A stretch of 64,000 nt of DNA from Bacteroidota bacterium (GTDB lineage: Bacteria > Bacteroidota > Bacteroidia > Bacteroidales > FEN-979): the NCBI GenBank assembly GCA_026391355.1, contig JAPLDH010000033.1, forward strand, positions 1-64,000, in the 5' to 3' direction. This document shows, piece by piece, positions 25,984 to 35,188 of the stretch. Both the position numbers and the translations under genes were made by a program. Under the pieces are notes generated by a model that was not told the DNA's origin, ran no database searches, and saw only the letters and a list, made by a program, of their open reading frames with translations. Numbering within the stretch: position 1 is the stretch's first letter; each line of letters begins with the position of its first letter.

Positions 25984-27015
25984 TTGAAAGTAAGCATCTG
26001 TTATTCTTTTACTGAAATCCCCGGTCATAAAGATCTGGAGGATAAAATTCCGATTTTTGCATTGCCTGTTTTTACAGATTGGATGACAATTGAGAAAGGA
26101 TACAGATCTTTATGGTTTTTTGGAGAAAACGGACCCTCCTCACAATGGTTGATCCCATTTTCCATCATGAAAAAAGGCGGTTTCAAAAAGGGGATGTTTC
26201 TTACGCAAACCATTAGATTGGGGACAGGGGATGTGATAACGGAAGAAAAGTTGTTTTTGGAAATGGTTATTGACTCCATTAAAAAGGAAAAGCTTTGTGA
26301 TTGGATCCAGCAACCTCCCAATTGGGCAATATTCAGAACTTTTCCTGATAAAGCGATAACCGCACCATTCGGAACTTATATTGTGGATCTTGAATTAAAA
26401 ACAGAACAAGAGCTTTTTCAGAATATAAAAACAAACAGCCGGGGCGACCTCCGGAAAGCTTATTTATTGGAGACTACTCTTGAACCCGGTGAAAGATGTC
26501 TTGAAGATCTTTATACGCTGATAAAAACCACATCCGGCAGGGCTCGCATCTCGTACCCTGATTTTGAACAGTTCAAACTGTTCCACGAGCATTTTAAGAA
26601 TCATATTAAGAGTTATATTACATATTATCAAGGCGTTCCTCAATCAGGGGTGGTATTTCTTTACACCTCTTATTGTATTTATGCTATGTATGCCGGATCC
26701 GTGAAAAATCCGTCCCGTGGAAGTACCTTAATGTTATATTGGGAAATTGCTATTAAAGGAGCCCGGGAAAATAATATCAGGAAGTTTGATTTTGTCGGGG
26801 CTCTGCTCAATACAAAACCGGGATCACCTGATGACCGGATTCAAAAATTCAAGGAAAGCCTTGGAACTGAATTAAAAAAAGGTTATATCTGGAAATATAT
26901 AATCTCCAAACAAAAATATCAGGTCTATTTATGGTACCTGAAAATACTTGGCCTCTACCGCAGGCAGGGTCCGGTGAGGGTGGATATCATTGACAGGATT
27001 CTCCATGAGAAATAA
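25984..27015 (+). CDS. GNAT/FemAB-like acyltransferase
   Basis: This is a 343-residue double-GNAT (Acetyltransf_6/FemAB-like) protein: NSRGDLRKAYL corresponds to the helix after the first domain, and SRGSTLMLYWEIAIKGA then KFDFVGAL to the second GNAT core. TTG at 25984 is the likely start: a stop codon lies in frame 12 bases upstream, and the next Met would remove the conserved N-terminal strand. Its 3' end overlaps the following deacetylase by 11 bases, so the two are translationally coupled. Confidence 0.75.
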   Translation: MKVSICYSFTEIPGHKDLEDKIPIFALPVFTDWMTIEKGYRSLWFFGENGPSSQWLIPFSIMKKGGFKKGMFLTQTIRLGTGDVITEEKLFLEMVIDSIKKEKLCDWIQQPPNWAIFRTFPDKAITAPFGTYIVDLELKTEQELFQNIKTNSRGDLRKAYLLETTLEPGERCLEDLYTLIKTTSGRARISYPDFEQFKLFHEHFKNHIKSYITYYQGVPQSGVVFLYTSYCIYAMYAGSVKNPSRGSTLMLYWEIAIKGARENNIRKFDFVGALLNTKPGSPDDRIQKFKESLGTELKKGYIWKYIISKQKYQVYLWYLKILGLYRRQGPVRVDIIDRILHEK

Positions 27016-28075
27016 TCGTATAAAAAATATCATCCTGACGATTGACTATGAGGTTTTCTTCGGAGAAAAAGCAGGGACAGTTGATTCCTGCATGATCAGA
27101 CCAACCAAACTTCTTTCAGATCTGTTGACAAAATATCAATCAAAGATGACTGTCTTCTGGGATATCCTGCATTACTGGAAATTAATCGAACTTGCACCTC
27201 GCCACCCCGAATTGACTGAAGACCTGCTGAAAATAGAAACACAGGTATCAGAAATGGTAAAGGCAGGTCACGATATTCAGTTGCATATTCATCCCCATTG
27301 GCTGGATACCTCATATGATCAGGGAAAATGGAATTTTGACCTGACAGGTTACCGGCTTCATTCCCTTTCCCCGTCAGTGGAGCCGGAGAATATTCGTTCC
27401 ATAACCGGATGCATCACCATCTGTAAGAACCTTATTGAATCAGTATGCCGGAAAAGCAATCCGGATCATAAGGTCATTGCTTTCCGGGCCGGTGGATATT
27501 GTATTCAACCATTTTCATCACTGGAAAAACCACTTGCCGGAAATGGAATATTCATCGATTCAAGTGTATGTTACGGTTTCAGGTTCGATCACGGTCATCA
27601 TTCTTACGATTTTACAAGTATTCCTGACAAAACTGAGTACAGGTTCCAGGCAGAAGTTGAATCGGAGGACCCCCGGGGCAATTTTATTGAACTTCCGATC
27701 GGATCCATGAAAGCCTCACCTTTCCAGGTCTTGTGGTGGGCTTTCCTACTTCGCACAAAATATAAAGATCTTGGAAGTTTTGGTGAGGATATGACCATTG
27801 AAAATACAATGAGGACAGATGAAGATTACCCCCGTTTATCTTTTCTTTCGAAGTTGATCAGCACATTCTGGGAACCCAGGTTCATCATGCTGACTCCCGA
27901 TAATTTTTTTAGAGAAAAGTTTGATTACCTGGTCAAAAGTGCAAAAGATGGAGCGGTGATGATCCTTCACCCGAAATACCTTAATGAACATACACTGGGT
28001 TTGCTTGAGAAACACCTGGGTACCGGTCGGATAAGTTTTAGTTCCTTAAATGAAAAATATAAAAATAATGGATAA
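27005..28075 (+). CDS. Polysaccharide deacetylase-like protein
   Basis: This is a NodB-superfamily protein. The N-terminal LTIDYEVFFG supplies the catalytic-type Asp, HDIQLHIHPHW the histidine cluster of motif 2, and VIAFRAGGYCIQP the arginine motif. The fold is that of polysaccharide deacetylases, in a diverged branch. The ATG at 27005 is preferred over the in-frame TTG at 26990. It overlaps the preceding FemAB-like gene and the following glycosyltransferase gene. Confidence 0.78.
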   Translation: MRNNRIKNIILTIDYEVFFGEKAGTVDSCMIRPTKLLSDLLTKYQSKMTVFWDILHYWKLIELAPRHPELTEDLLKIETQVSEMVKAGHDIQLHIHPHWLDTSYDQGKWNFDLTGYRLHSLSPSVEPENIRSITGCITICKNLIESVCRKSNPDHKVIAFRAGGYCIQPFSSLEKPLAGNGIFIDSSVCYGFRFDHGHHSYDFTSIPDKTEYRFQAEVESEDPRGNFIELPIGSMKASPFQVLWWAFLLRTKYKDLGSFGEDMTIENTMRTDEDYPRLSFLSKLISTFWEPRFIMLTPDNFFREKFDYLVKSAKDGAVMILHPKYLNEHTLGLLEKHLGTGRISFSSLNEKYKNNG

Positions 28076-28994
28076 AAAGGTTGCCGTTCTGCTTGTTGTA
28101 ACGAATGAAGCGCATCATATGAAGACACACTTCAATTCGCTGAAGAATCAGACTTATAAAAATATTTCAGTTTATGTTACTGATAACAACTCTAAAGATA
28201 ATTCCGTGGAATTGATCAGGGAATTATACCCGGAAGCCAATATCAATTCATTTTCTGAAAATACAGGCTTCGCAAGAGGAAATAATATTGCAGCAAAACA
28301 TGCATATGATGACGGAGCTGATTACCTTTTCATACTGAACCCTGATATCGAACTGGACCCGGAATGCATTGAACAACTTGTTTTGTTTTCAGAACAGAAC
28401 AAGCAAATTGGCCTTGTTGCCCCGGTTATGTTCTACGGCCTGGAAAAAAAGTCGAAGAACATCATTCAATCTTATGATGATCATGTAAATTTCTATACAA
28501 GTGGCAGTCATTCTCCCCATGCAGAACTGGTTTTTAATGCTGATACCATTCCTGTGATCATTGAAACATCGATGACCGGTGGCGGGATAACCTTTATGAA
28601 ACGTGAGGTTTATCAAAAAATCGGGCTGTTTGAAGAGAGTTATTTTATTTATAACGACGAGATTGATCTAGCCTACAGGGTAAAAAAAGCCGGATATAAA
28701 ATGTTTGCAACACATCGCGCAAAAGTATGGCACCATCATAACTGGAGTCAGAAAAACAAAATTCAGCACCGTTTAATGTATTACTATATGACGAGAAATC
28801 GTTTTCTCTACTTTAAACAATATCATTTATACTCCTATTTATTGTATAATATTATGCTTGAAATATTCCTGATGCCTTTAAAAATCCGGTGGGCATTAAG
28901 AACATCTGACCTCAGGTTCCTGAGATTCTACTACCTCGGGATTGTAAGAGGAATCGCAGGTGAAAAAGGAGAAACAAACCGAAGCTTTGAATAG
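28050..28994 (+). CDS. Glycosyltransferase family 2 (rhamnosyltransferase-like)
   Basis: This is a 314-residue GT-A enzyme. VTDNNSKDNSVELIRE, the NTGFARGNN block and LNPDIELDPE (metal-binding DxD-like region) follow the WbbL/rhamnosyltransferase pattern; MTGGGITFMKREV and EIDLAYRVKKAGY complete it. A second ATG at 28068 (MDKKVAVLL) is an equally good start. It overlaps the previous gene by 26 bases if the first ATG is used. Confidence 0.87.
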   Translation: MKNIKIMDKKVAVLLVVTNEAHHMKTHFNSLKNQTYKNISVYVTDNNSKDNSVELIRELYPEANINSFSENTGFARGNNIAAKHAYDDGADYLFILNPDIELDPECIEQLVLFSEQNKQIGLVAPVMFYGLEKKSKNIIQSYDDHVNFYTSGSHSPHAELVFNADTIPVIIETSMTGGGITFMKREVYQKIGLFEESYFIYNDEIDLAYRVKKAGYKMFATHRAKVWHHHNWSQKNKIQHRLMYYYMTRNRFLYFKQYHLYSYLLYNIMLEIFLMPLKIRWALRTSDLRFLRFYYLGIVRGIAGEKGETNRSFE

Positions 28995-28995
28995 T

Positions 28996-30135
28996 ATGTT
29001 AAAGACCCTTTTTGTATTTGGTACCCGGCCTGAGGCCATTAAACTGGCACCGGTAATTGAAGAATTCCGCAAGCACAGGGATCGTTTCGAAATGAAAGTA
29101 TGCCTGACAGCACAACACAGACAAATGCTTGACCAGGTGGTTGACTTCTTCTCCATACCGGTGGATTATGACCTTGACCTTATGCGCGACAATCAGTCGT
29201 TGTCTGAACTTGCTGCGAATTGCCTCATTGGTCTTAACCAGGTGTTGATGACTTTCAAACCCGACATTATCTTTGTACAGGGAGATACAACCAGCTCATT
29301 CATCGGGGCTCTTGCCGGATATTTTCACCACATCAAAGTTGCCCACATAGAAGCCGGGTTAAGGAGTGGTGACAAATTCTCCCCTTTCCCGGAAGAGATA
29401 AACCGAATCCTCACCGGGCATATTGCTGATTATCATTTTGCTCCAACGGAGACTGCAAAAGAAAATCTTATCCGGGAGGGTATCCGGGAAAATATCATGG
29501 TTGTTGGCAATACCGTGGTGGATGCACTTATGGAAGCGATGAAACGTATTCAGGAACAGGACCCGGAAATCTACAGGAAATTCTTCCATTTTGTGGATTT
29601 TTCAAAAAAACTGATTCTTATTACGGGTCACCGTCGCGAAAGCTTCGGAGAACCATTTAAAAACATCTGCAGGGCAATAAAGGAGATTGCTTTGAAACAT
29701 AATGATGTGGAGGTTATTTATCCGGTACATCTCAATCCAAATGTTTCAAAACCAGTAAATGCGATTTTATCTGGGATTGATAGAATTCACCTGATTGACC
29801 CTGTCGATTACCCTCATTTGATCTGGCTGATGTCGAACTGTTATCTTGTTCTGACCGATTCCGGTGGCATCCAGGAAGAAGCCCCCACCCTGAAAAAGCC
29901 CGTGCTGATCATGCGGAATCATACTGAAAGAACAGAAGGAATTGCCTCTGGTTCTGCCAGACTTGTTGGCACATTTACACATGAAATTGTAGAAGCTGCA
30001 AACGATCTGTTAACAAACAATGTACATTACCTTGAAATGACAAAATCACCCAACCCATATGGCGATGGACTTGCTTCCGGGAGAATTGCCAGGTTTTTTC
30101 TTGATATCCATGACGAAAAGAATTGCATTCCTTAA
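28996..30135 (+). CDS. wecB: UDP-N-acetylglucosamine 2-epimerase (non-hydrolysing), second copy
   Basis: This is a second UDP-GlcNAc/UDP-ManNAc epimerase. Signatures are FGTRPEAIKLAPV, TAQHRQMLDQV, HIEAGLRSGDKFSPFPEE, ITGHRRESFGEPF and DSGGIQEEAP. It is a closer match to classical WecB (ITGHRRES) than the copy at 9883, so the two may have different specificity. The ATG at 28996 is one base after the previous stop; an in-frame GTG at 28960 would lie inside the GT2 gene. Confidence 0.92.
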   Translation: MLKTLFVFGTRPEAIKLAPVIEEFRKHRDRFEMKVCLTAQHRQMLDQVVDFFSIPVDYDLDLMRDNQSLSELAANCLIGLNQVLMTFKPDIIFVQGDTTSSFIGALAGYFHHIKVAHIEAGLRSGDKFSPFPEEINRILTGHIADYHFAPTETAKENLIREGIRENIMVVGNTVVDALMEAMKRIQEQDPEIYRKFFHFVDFSKKLILITGHRRESFGEPFKNICRAIKEIALKHNDVEVIYPVHLNPNVSKPVNAILSGIDRIHLIDPVDYPHLIWLMSNCYLVLTDSGGIQEEAPTLKKPVLIMRNHTERTEGIASGSARLVGTFTHEIVEAANDLLTNNVHYLEMTKSPNPYGDGLASGRIARFFLDIHDEKNCIP

Positions 30136-31327
30136 TTACAACCAGTTGCCCTTCAGCAACACAGCTCATTCGATGTGCTTTACAAACCTGTTTTACCGGT
30201 TTGTGGATCAATTTTACTTAACCGGCCATAAGGAGGATGATATTGAGATCCACCTGCTTGGCCTTTCCATAAAACCGGAGGAACTCGAAACACCAAACGC
30301 AAACTTTGATTATTATAAGAACAATTATGCCGGTAAGGTAACATCCCTTTTCACGCAAAAAAAATACTTAAACTCCCGATCCGGACCTAATGTTTTCTAT
30401 GGATTTCTCGAATTTATCCGAACTTCCTGGTTATTGCGTAAATATCTGAAGTCAAACCGGATCGATACTGTGGTATGTTACAGTGATGCAGCATTTTATA
30501 TTATTTTCTTTAGCCTCACCCTCAATGTTGATTTTATATTTGATTGTAAGGGTGACCGGATTTCAGAGCTGATATATGACGGAAGATCTACGGTATTTAC
30601 TAAGGTCAATGATCTCTACCAGAACTTCCTCCTCAGGAGAATCAGGAAGATTCTTATATCCTCGACAACGCTTGAGGACCTCTATATAGATCGATGCAAA
30701 AAGGCAAGATTCATTGAGAATACAAATTATTATGATGATAAATTTATCCGGCACCAGGGTTCCTTAAAACCTGGAAGGAAAACCAGGTTTGTTTACTCAG
30801 GAAGCACGGTAAGATACCAGATGTTTGACGAAACTTTGTTATTATTCAAATATTATCACGATAAATACCCTGATTCAGAGTTGTTGCTCCTGATCAGGGA
30901 TGATCATGCAAAAGTGCGGGAGAAGATCGAATTTGCAGGTCTTGATCAGCAGTCGGTGATCCTGGCATTTGCTCCATCCCTCAAAGAACTGAATGATTAT
31001 CTTAATACTTGCGATATTGCAATAATGTTGAGGGATTCTGTCAAAATAAATTTTTATGCTTTCCCTACAAAATTCGCTGAATATCTTGCCGCAGGCCTCC
31101 CGGTCATCGGAACCATCGGTGTTTATGATACGTGGAATGTGATCAGACAGAATGACCTTGGAGTAATTATTAACCTGGAACATCCCCTGAACGAAGAGAT
31201 TCCTAAAATACATGACTTTATCAGCAGGGTCACCCCGGAATTCAAATGTCGTTGTGCAGATTGGGCTTTGCAGCATCTTAGCTGGAATCATAATATTCAA
31301 AGGATTTACGATGAAATTGTTGAATGA
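30110..31327 (+). CDS. Glycosyltransferase, GT4-like
   Basis: This is a GT-B-like glycosyltransferase of 405 residues from the ATG at 30110, which overlaps the epimerase end by 26 bases. The start MTKRIAFLNYNQLPFSN suits the first strand. The C-terminal domain shows RFVYSGSTVRYQM and AFPTKFAEYLAAGLPVIGT, the donor-binding block with an EX7-type glutamate. An upstream ATG at 30059 lies inside the preceding gene and is unlikely. Confidence 0.8.
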   Translation: MTKRIAFLNYNQLPFSNTAHSMCFTNLFYRFVDQFYLTGHKEDDIEIHLLGLSIKPEELETPNANFDYYKNNYAGKVTSLFTQKKYLNSRSGPNVFYGFLEFIRTSWLLRKYLKSNRIDTVVCYSDAAFYIIFFSLTLNVDFIFDCKGDRISELIYDGRSTVFTKVNDLYQNFLLRRIRKILISSTTLEDLYIDRCKKARFIENTNYYDDKFIRHQGSLKPGRKTRFVYSGSTVRYQMFDETLLLFKYYHDKYPDSELLLLIRDDHAKVREKIEFAGLDQQSVILAFAPSLKELNDYLNTCDIAIMLRDSVKINFYAFPTKFAEYLAAGLPVIGTIGVYDTWNVIRQNDLGVIINLEHPLNEEIPKIHDFISRVTPEFKCRCADWALQHLSWNHNIQRIYDEIVE

Positions 31328-32325
31328 TGACAGCCGGTTTAACCCGTGATCTGTTAAGTAAAATAGTGGTGAAAGTGCTGATTGTTTGCAGCGGGAATAC
31401 AAAAGATGGAACTATATTTGATTTCCACCTCCACCAGGCTTTTATTTTTGAGCAGATTGAAGCAGTAAAAGAGCAATTCGAAATATCCTACAGCACTTTT
31501 TTCATTCAAGGTCACGGGGTAATTGGCTATTTGAGAAACCTTTCCTCCCTGAAAAGAAAAATAAGGGAATACAATCCTGATATCGTTCATGCACATTTTG
31601 TGACCAGTGCACTCCTGGCCGTTTTACAAAGACAAAAACCGGTCATCGTAACTTATCATGGCTCGGATATCAACGATAAAAAGATCCGGTTTTTCTCAGT
31701 GATTATAATGCTTTTTTCTAATTGGAGTGTTTTTGTCTCTGAAAAACTATTCAATAAATCCTTTTTCAAAAATGCTCACCGGAGTTCTGTGATCCCCTGC
31801 GGGATTGATCTAACGACCTTTTTCCCGGTTCAAAAGGCTGATGCCCGACAATCTTTAAAATGGGATCCTCAACGAAAAATCGTTCTATTCTGTTCATCTT
31901 TTAATAACCATGACAAGAATCCAAAACTCGCAAGAGCTGCAATGGAATTTTTCCCCGATACAACGTTGGTCGAACTTAAAAATAAAACCCGTCAGGATGT
32001 AAATCTCATGCTCAATGCATGTGATCTCCTGTTATTAACCTCATTTTCTGAGGGATCTCCTCAAATTATCAAAGAAGCCATGGCTTGTAACTGTCCAATT
32101 GTTGCCACTGATGTAGGTGATATCAGAGAGGTGACAGGTGCGACAGAAGGTTGTTTTATCACTACCTTTGCTCCCGCAGAAGTGGCTGAGAAAATAAGGA
32201 TGGCATTGGCATTCGGGCAAAGAACTAAAGGCAGGGACCAGGTTGCGAAGTTTGATAATATGGTTGTAGTCCGTAAATTATTTGATGTTTATCAGGGAAT
32301 TATTAAGAAGAGGACTGACACCTGA
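31324..32325 (+). CDS. Glycosyltransferase, GT4
   Basis: This is a 333-residue GT-B glycosyltransferase: NPDIVHAHFVTSAL, VTYHGSDIN, and the donor site EGSPQIIKEAMACNCPIVAT (EX7E). The ATG overlaps the preceding stop by four bases. The first 15 residues are not family-like, and a GTG near 31366 could be the true start. Confidence 0.88.
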   Translation: MMTAGLTRDLLSKIVVKVLIVCSGNTKDGTIFDFHLHQAFIFEQIEAVKEQFEISYSTFFIQGHGVIGYLRNLSSLKRKIREYNPDIVHAHFVTSALLAVLQRQKPVIVTYHGSDINDKKIRFFSVIIMLFSNWSVFVSEKLFNKSFFKNAHRSSVIPCGIDLTTFFPVQKADARQSLKWDPQRKIVLFCSSFNNHDKNPKLARAAMEFFPDTTLVELKNKTRQDVNLMLNACDLLLLTSFSEGSPQIIKEAMACNCPIVATDVGDIREVTGATEGCFITTFAPAEVAEKIRMALAFGQRTKGRDQVAKFDNMVVVRKLFDVYQGIIKKRTDT

Positions 32326-32382
32326 GATATATTAACAAAAGCTTTTATTGGATATTTACTGTAGTATTGAATTAATGTTTCA

Positions 32383-32955
32383 ATGAAGATCTATAAAGAT
32401 TTTTTACTATTGGATATTATATCCAGGTTAAAGTTAAGAATATTGGATTACATGCTTATACCTTATTGGAAAATAAGGTTAAAGAAAATTGGTAAAAATT
32501 CAAGAATTAAACCAGGCGTTAAAATCGTTGGAAATGCTAAACGAGTAATAATTGGTGACAACTTTAAAATCTGGCATCGTGCTTTGTTTGGTGTGGGAAC
32601 CGGATTCATAATTATTGGTGATAATGGTCATATTGGTGTTGATACTTATATAAATGCTTCTGAAGGAAGAGTGACGATTGGTAATAATGTACAGATTGGA
32701 TCAAAAGTGCAGATTTACTCTTATTCATTTGGTATTGAAAAGAAAGACAATGGTTCTTATGAACCCTATTTTGGCAAACCCGATGATGTAATAATTAAAG
32801 ATAATGTCGTTATTTCATCTGGTGCAATAATTTTATCAGGTGTTACAATAAACGAAGGTGCAATTATTGGTGCCGGTGCAGTTGTTACCCATGATATCCC
32901 GGAATATTCGGTTGCTGTTGGAGTACCAGCTAAAGTTATTAAAAAGCTGAGATAA
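32383..32955 (+). CDS. Hexapeptide-repeat acyltransferase
   Basis: This is a 190-residue left-handed beta-helix acetyltransferase of the serine acetyltransferase/WbbJ type, ending VTHDIPEYSVAVGVPAKVI, the standard last coil. The catalytic histidine is likely in the GHIGVDTYINASEG region or the central loop; it is not certain. From here to about 37360 the genes are clearly more AT-rich than the rest of the locus. Confidence 0.82.
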   Translation: MKIYKDFLLLDIISRLKLRILDYMLIPYWKIRLKKIGKNSRIKPGVKIVGNAKRVIIGDNFKIWHRALFGVGTGFIIIGDNGHIGVDTYINASEGRVTIGNNVQIGSKVQIYSYSFGIEKKDNGSYEPYFGKPDDVIIKDNVVISSGAIILSGVTINEGAIIGAGAVVTHDIPEYSVAVGVPAKVIKKLR

Positions 32956-32984
32956 TTTTTCAACAATAATAGGAAAGAGTTAAA

Positions 32985-33914
32985 GTGAAATTTCTTGTAA
33001 CCGGGGGAGCCGGCTTTATCGGATCACACCTTTGTGAAGCTTTGATAAATCAGAATATTACAGTAATTGTGATTGATGATCTTTCTTCGGGGTTTGAAAA
33101 CAATCTTGTAAAGGATGACAACTTAGACTTGATAACAGATAAAATTCAGAATGTCCGATTAGAAGCATTTTCAAATATAACCGGTATCTTTCATTTAGCT
33201 GCCCAGGCATCTGTTCCGGTATCGATTAAAGAGTTTTATTCGAGCAGCCTGAATAATTTGCAGAGTACTCTCAGGGTCTTTGATATTGCTCGAGAGTTGA
33301 AAATCCCGGTTGTTTTTGCCTCCTCCTCTGCAATTTATGGAAATTTACCTCTGGGTGATGACAGTACAGGGATATATGAAATTCTTTCACCTTATGCACA
33401 GGACAAACTGACTATGGAACACTATGCAAAACTATGTTATGATCTTTATAACATTGGTTCTATAGGACTTCGGTTTTTTAATGTCTATGGGCCAAAACAG
33501 GATCCCAAAAGCCCCTATTCCGGTGTAATTTCAATTTTTATGGATAAATTTATAAACCATGAAAAGGTCGTCATTAATGGAGGATATCAGACAAGAGATT
33601 TCGTCTACGTCAAGGATGTTGTGGATGTTATGATAAAGTCGATGCATATACTATTAACTGAAAAAAAATGTATGAATATTAATGTAGGAACTGGAAATGC
33701 AATTTCAATTGATTGTTTATATGAGAAGTTGGCTGAAATTTTTAATTACAGACCAGAAATTATTCATAGGGAACTCGATCACAGTGATCCTGAAAGATCT
33801 GATGGTAGTTTTGAAAATCTTCTGACAAAACTTTCCATTAACAACAATGATTTTATCTCCATCGAAAAAGGATTACTTGAAACAGTAAATTACTACACAA
33901 AAAACCTGAATTGA
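32985..33914 (+). CDS. NAD-dependent nucleotide-sugar epimerase (extended SDR)
   Basis: This is a 309-residue UDP-glucose 4-epimerase-like enzyme. TGGAGFIGSHLCEAL binds NAD, SSSAIYGNLP and YAQDK give the catalytic Ser/Tyr/Lys, and RFFNVYGPKQDP plus TRDFVYVKDV are typical of the family. GTG at 32985 is the start: it falls directly before the first strand. The exact sugar is unknown. Confidence 0.85.
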   Translation: MKFLVTGGAGFIGSHLCEALINQNITVIVIDDLSSGFENNLVKDDNLDLITDKIQNVRLEAFSNITGIFHLAAQASVPVSIKEFYSSSLNNLQSTLRVFDIARELKIPVVFASSSAIYGNLPLGDDSTGIYEILSPYAQDKLTMEHYAKLCYDLYNIGSIGLRFFNVYGPKQDPKSPYSGVISIFMDKFINHEKVVINGGYQTRDFVYVKDVVDVMIKSMHILLTEKKCMNINVGTGNAISIDCLYEKLAEIFNYRPEIIHRELDHSDPERSDGSFENLLTKLSINNNDFISIEKGLLETVNYYTKNLN

Positions 33915-33915
33915 A

Positions 33916-35166
33916 ATGAAGAAATACGAATGGGCTGTAATCGGAAGTGGCATTGCAGGCATTATTGCATCTGAAATTCTGACACGTGAGGGACATGAGG
34001 TTATATTGATTGAAAAAAATGAGACACTCGCTTCCGAAACCACGCGTGATTTTCACGAATGGATGCATGCCGGTTCACTTTTTACATTGATCCCGGATAA
34101 TTTAAAAACATTGAAGTTTATGTTAGGAGCACTGGATGATTTACTTGAATTCTACAGTTCCTATAAAAGAATGAATCTCATTCCTACCATAAAAGGAATC
34201 AAAATTGATACTGAAACGAAGGGTTGGTTTAATAGTGAATATATCCATTTTAAATTCAGGATCCAGGGAAGGAAGGTCACTTTCCCCTGGATTATTGGTA
34301 TTGCGAGATCCATTCTTCTCATTAATAAAATTAAGAATCATGATTGGTTACGTAGACGGGCAGGTGTATTAGACCCTTTCAGGTACCGGCTTCCTGACAT
34401 AATGAAAGAGGTTTTGCAACTTTTAAAATCAAAAGAAAAATTCAGAGATATTGGCACACCTGATTTTACAATGAATTCCAGGATTTTAATAAAAGACTTG
34501 ATTTCCTCTTCTATTGAAAAAGGACTTACTATATCTACCTCTAATAAATTCCTTAACTATACCAAAAAGGATAAGGGTTATCTCGTAACTTGTGAGCGTG
34601 AATCATTTGAATCTGAAAATATTGTTCTATGCACTGGCGCAAATGTTTCTGAGGTCTTAACAGCAAGAGTAAAAAATAGTTATGCACCTATGGCTGTGGT
34701 TGATCATATTTCCGATCAGATTAATTCTTTTGTTGAACTCGACTATTATCCAAAGAATTGCATAAATATAATTAAGAAAGACAATGGAATTGGTCTAGTT
34801 GGTGGAATCTCATTCAATGATATTAATAAATGTGAACCCTATATTGAAGAGGTAATAAAAAAACACCAAATCTATGACCCAAATATTAGAAAACTTTATA
34901 GTTATATAGGAAAGAAAAGTGAAGTAATTATTGAAGGTGAACCACGAAACTATTTATTTCATATTAAAGAAGTTGAAAAAGGAGTATGGGTAATTATTCC
35001 CGGGAAGTTTACGCTTGGTTTCAGTATTGGGCCTGAATTCTATCGAAAAGTTTATGGAAAAAATCCAAAAAACCATTTTAATACCGCAACGGATAACGGA
35101 CAATATGATGAATTAATATCCAATACCGTTTGGTTTGATGTTACAAACGATAAAAAAAAAGTATAA
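33916..35166 (+). CDS. FAD-dependent oxidoreductase (DAO fold)
   Basis: This is a 416-residue flavoprotein. The N-terminal dinucleotide motif VIGSGIAGIIASEIL followed by IEKNE marks a Rossmann FAD site, and a second FAD-binding stretch ENIVLCTGANVSEV lies near 230-245. It belongs to the amine/D-amino-acid oxidase-like group. A flavin oxidoreductase is uncommon in such loci; beside an aminotransferase gene it may oxidise a sugar or amine precursor. AT-rich. Confidence 0.75.
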   Translation: MKKYEWAVIGSGIAGIIASEILTREGHEVILIEKNETLASETTRDFHEWMHAGSLFTLIPDNLKTLKFMLGALDDLLEFYSSYKRMNLIPTIKGIKIDTETKGWFNSEYIHFKFRIQGRKVTFPWIIGIARSILLINKIKNHDWLRRRAGVLDPFRYRLPDIMKEVLQLLKSKEKFRDIGTPDFTMNSRILIKDLISSSIEKGLTISTSNKFLNYTKKDKGYLVTCERESFESENIVLCTGANVSEVLTARVKNSYAPMAVVDHISDQINSFVELDYYPKNCINIIKKDNGIGLVGGISFNDINKCEPYIEEVIKKHQIYDPNIRKLYSYIGKKSEVIIEGEPRNYLFHIKEVEKGVWVIIPGKFTLGFSIGPEFYRKVYGKNPKNHFNTATDNGQYDELISNTVWFDVTNDKKKV

Positions 35167-35174
35167 GTTTAACT

Positions 35175-35182
35175 AAAGGAGA
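35175..35182 (+). promoter_or_regulatory. Strong Shine-Dalgarno before the aminotransferase gene
   Basis: AAAGGAGA lies six bases before the ATG at 35189. A consensus ribosome-binding site is unusual in Bacteroidota, whose leaders are mostly AT-rich without one, and it supports the start. Confidence 0.6.
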
Positions 35183-35188
35183 TTAAAT

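Noticed and set aside
28960..28995. Upstream GTG start for the second 2-epimerase
   Set aside because: It would add 12 charged residues inside the previous gene, while the ATG at 28996 begins directly at the first beta strand.
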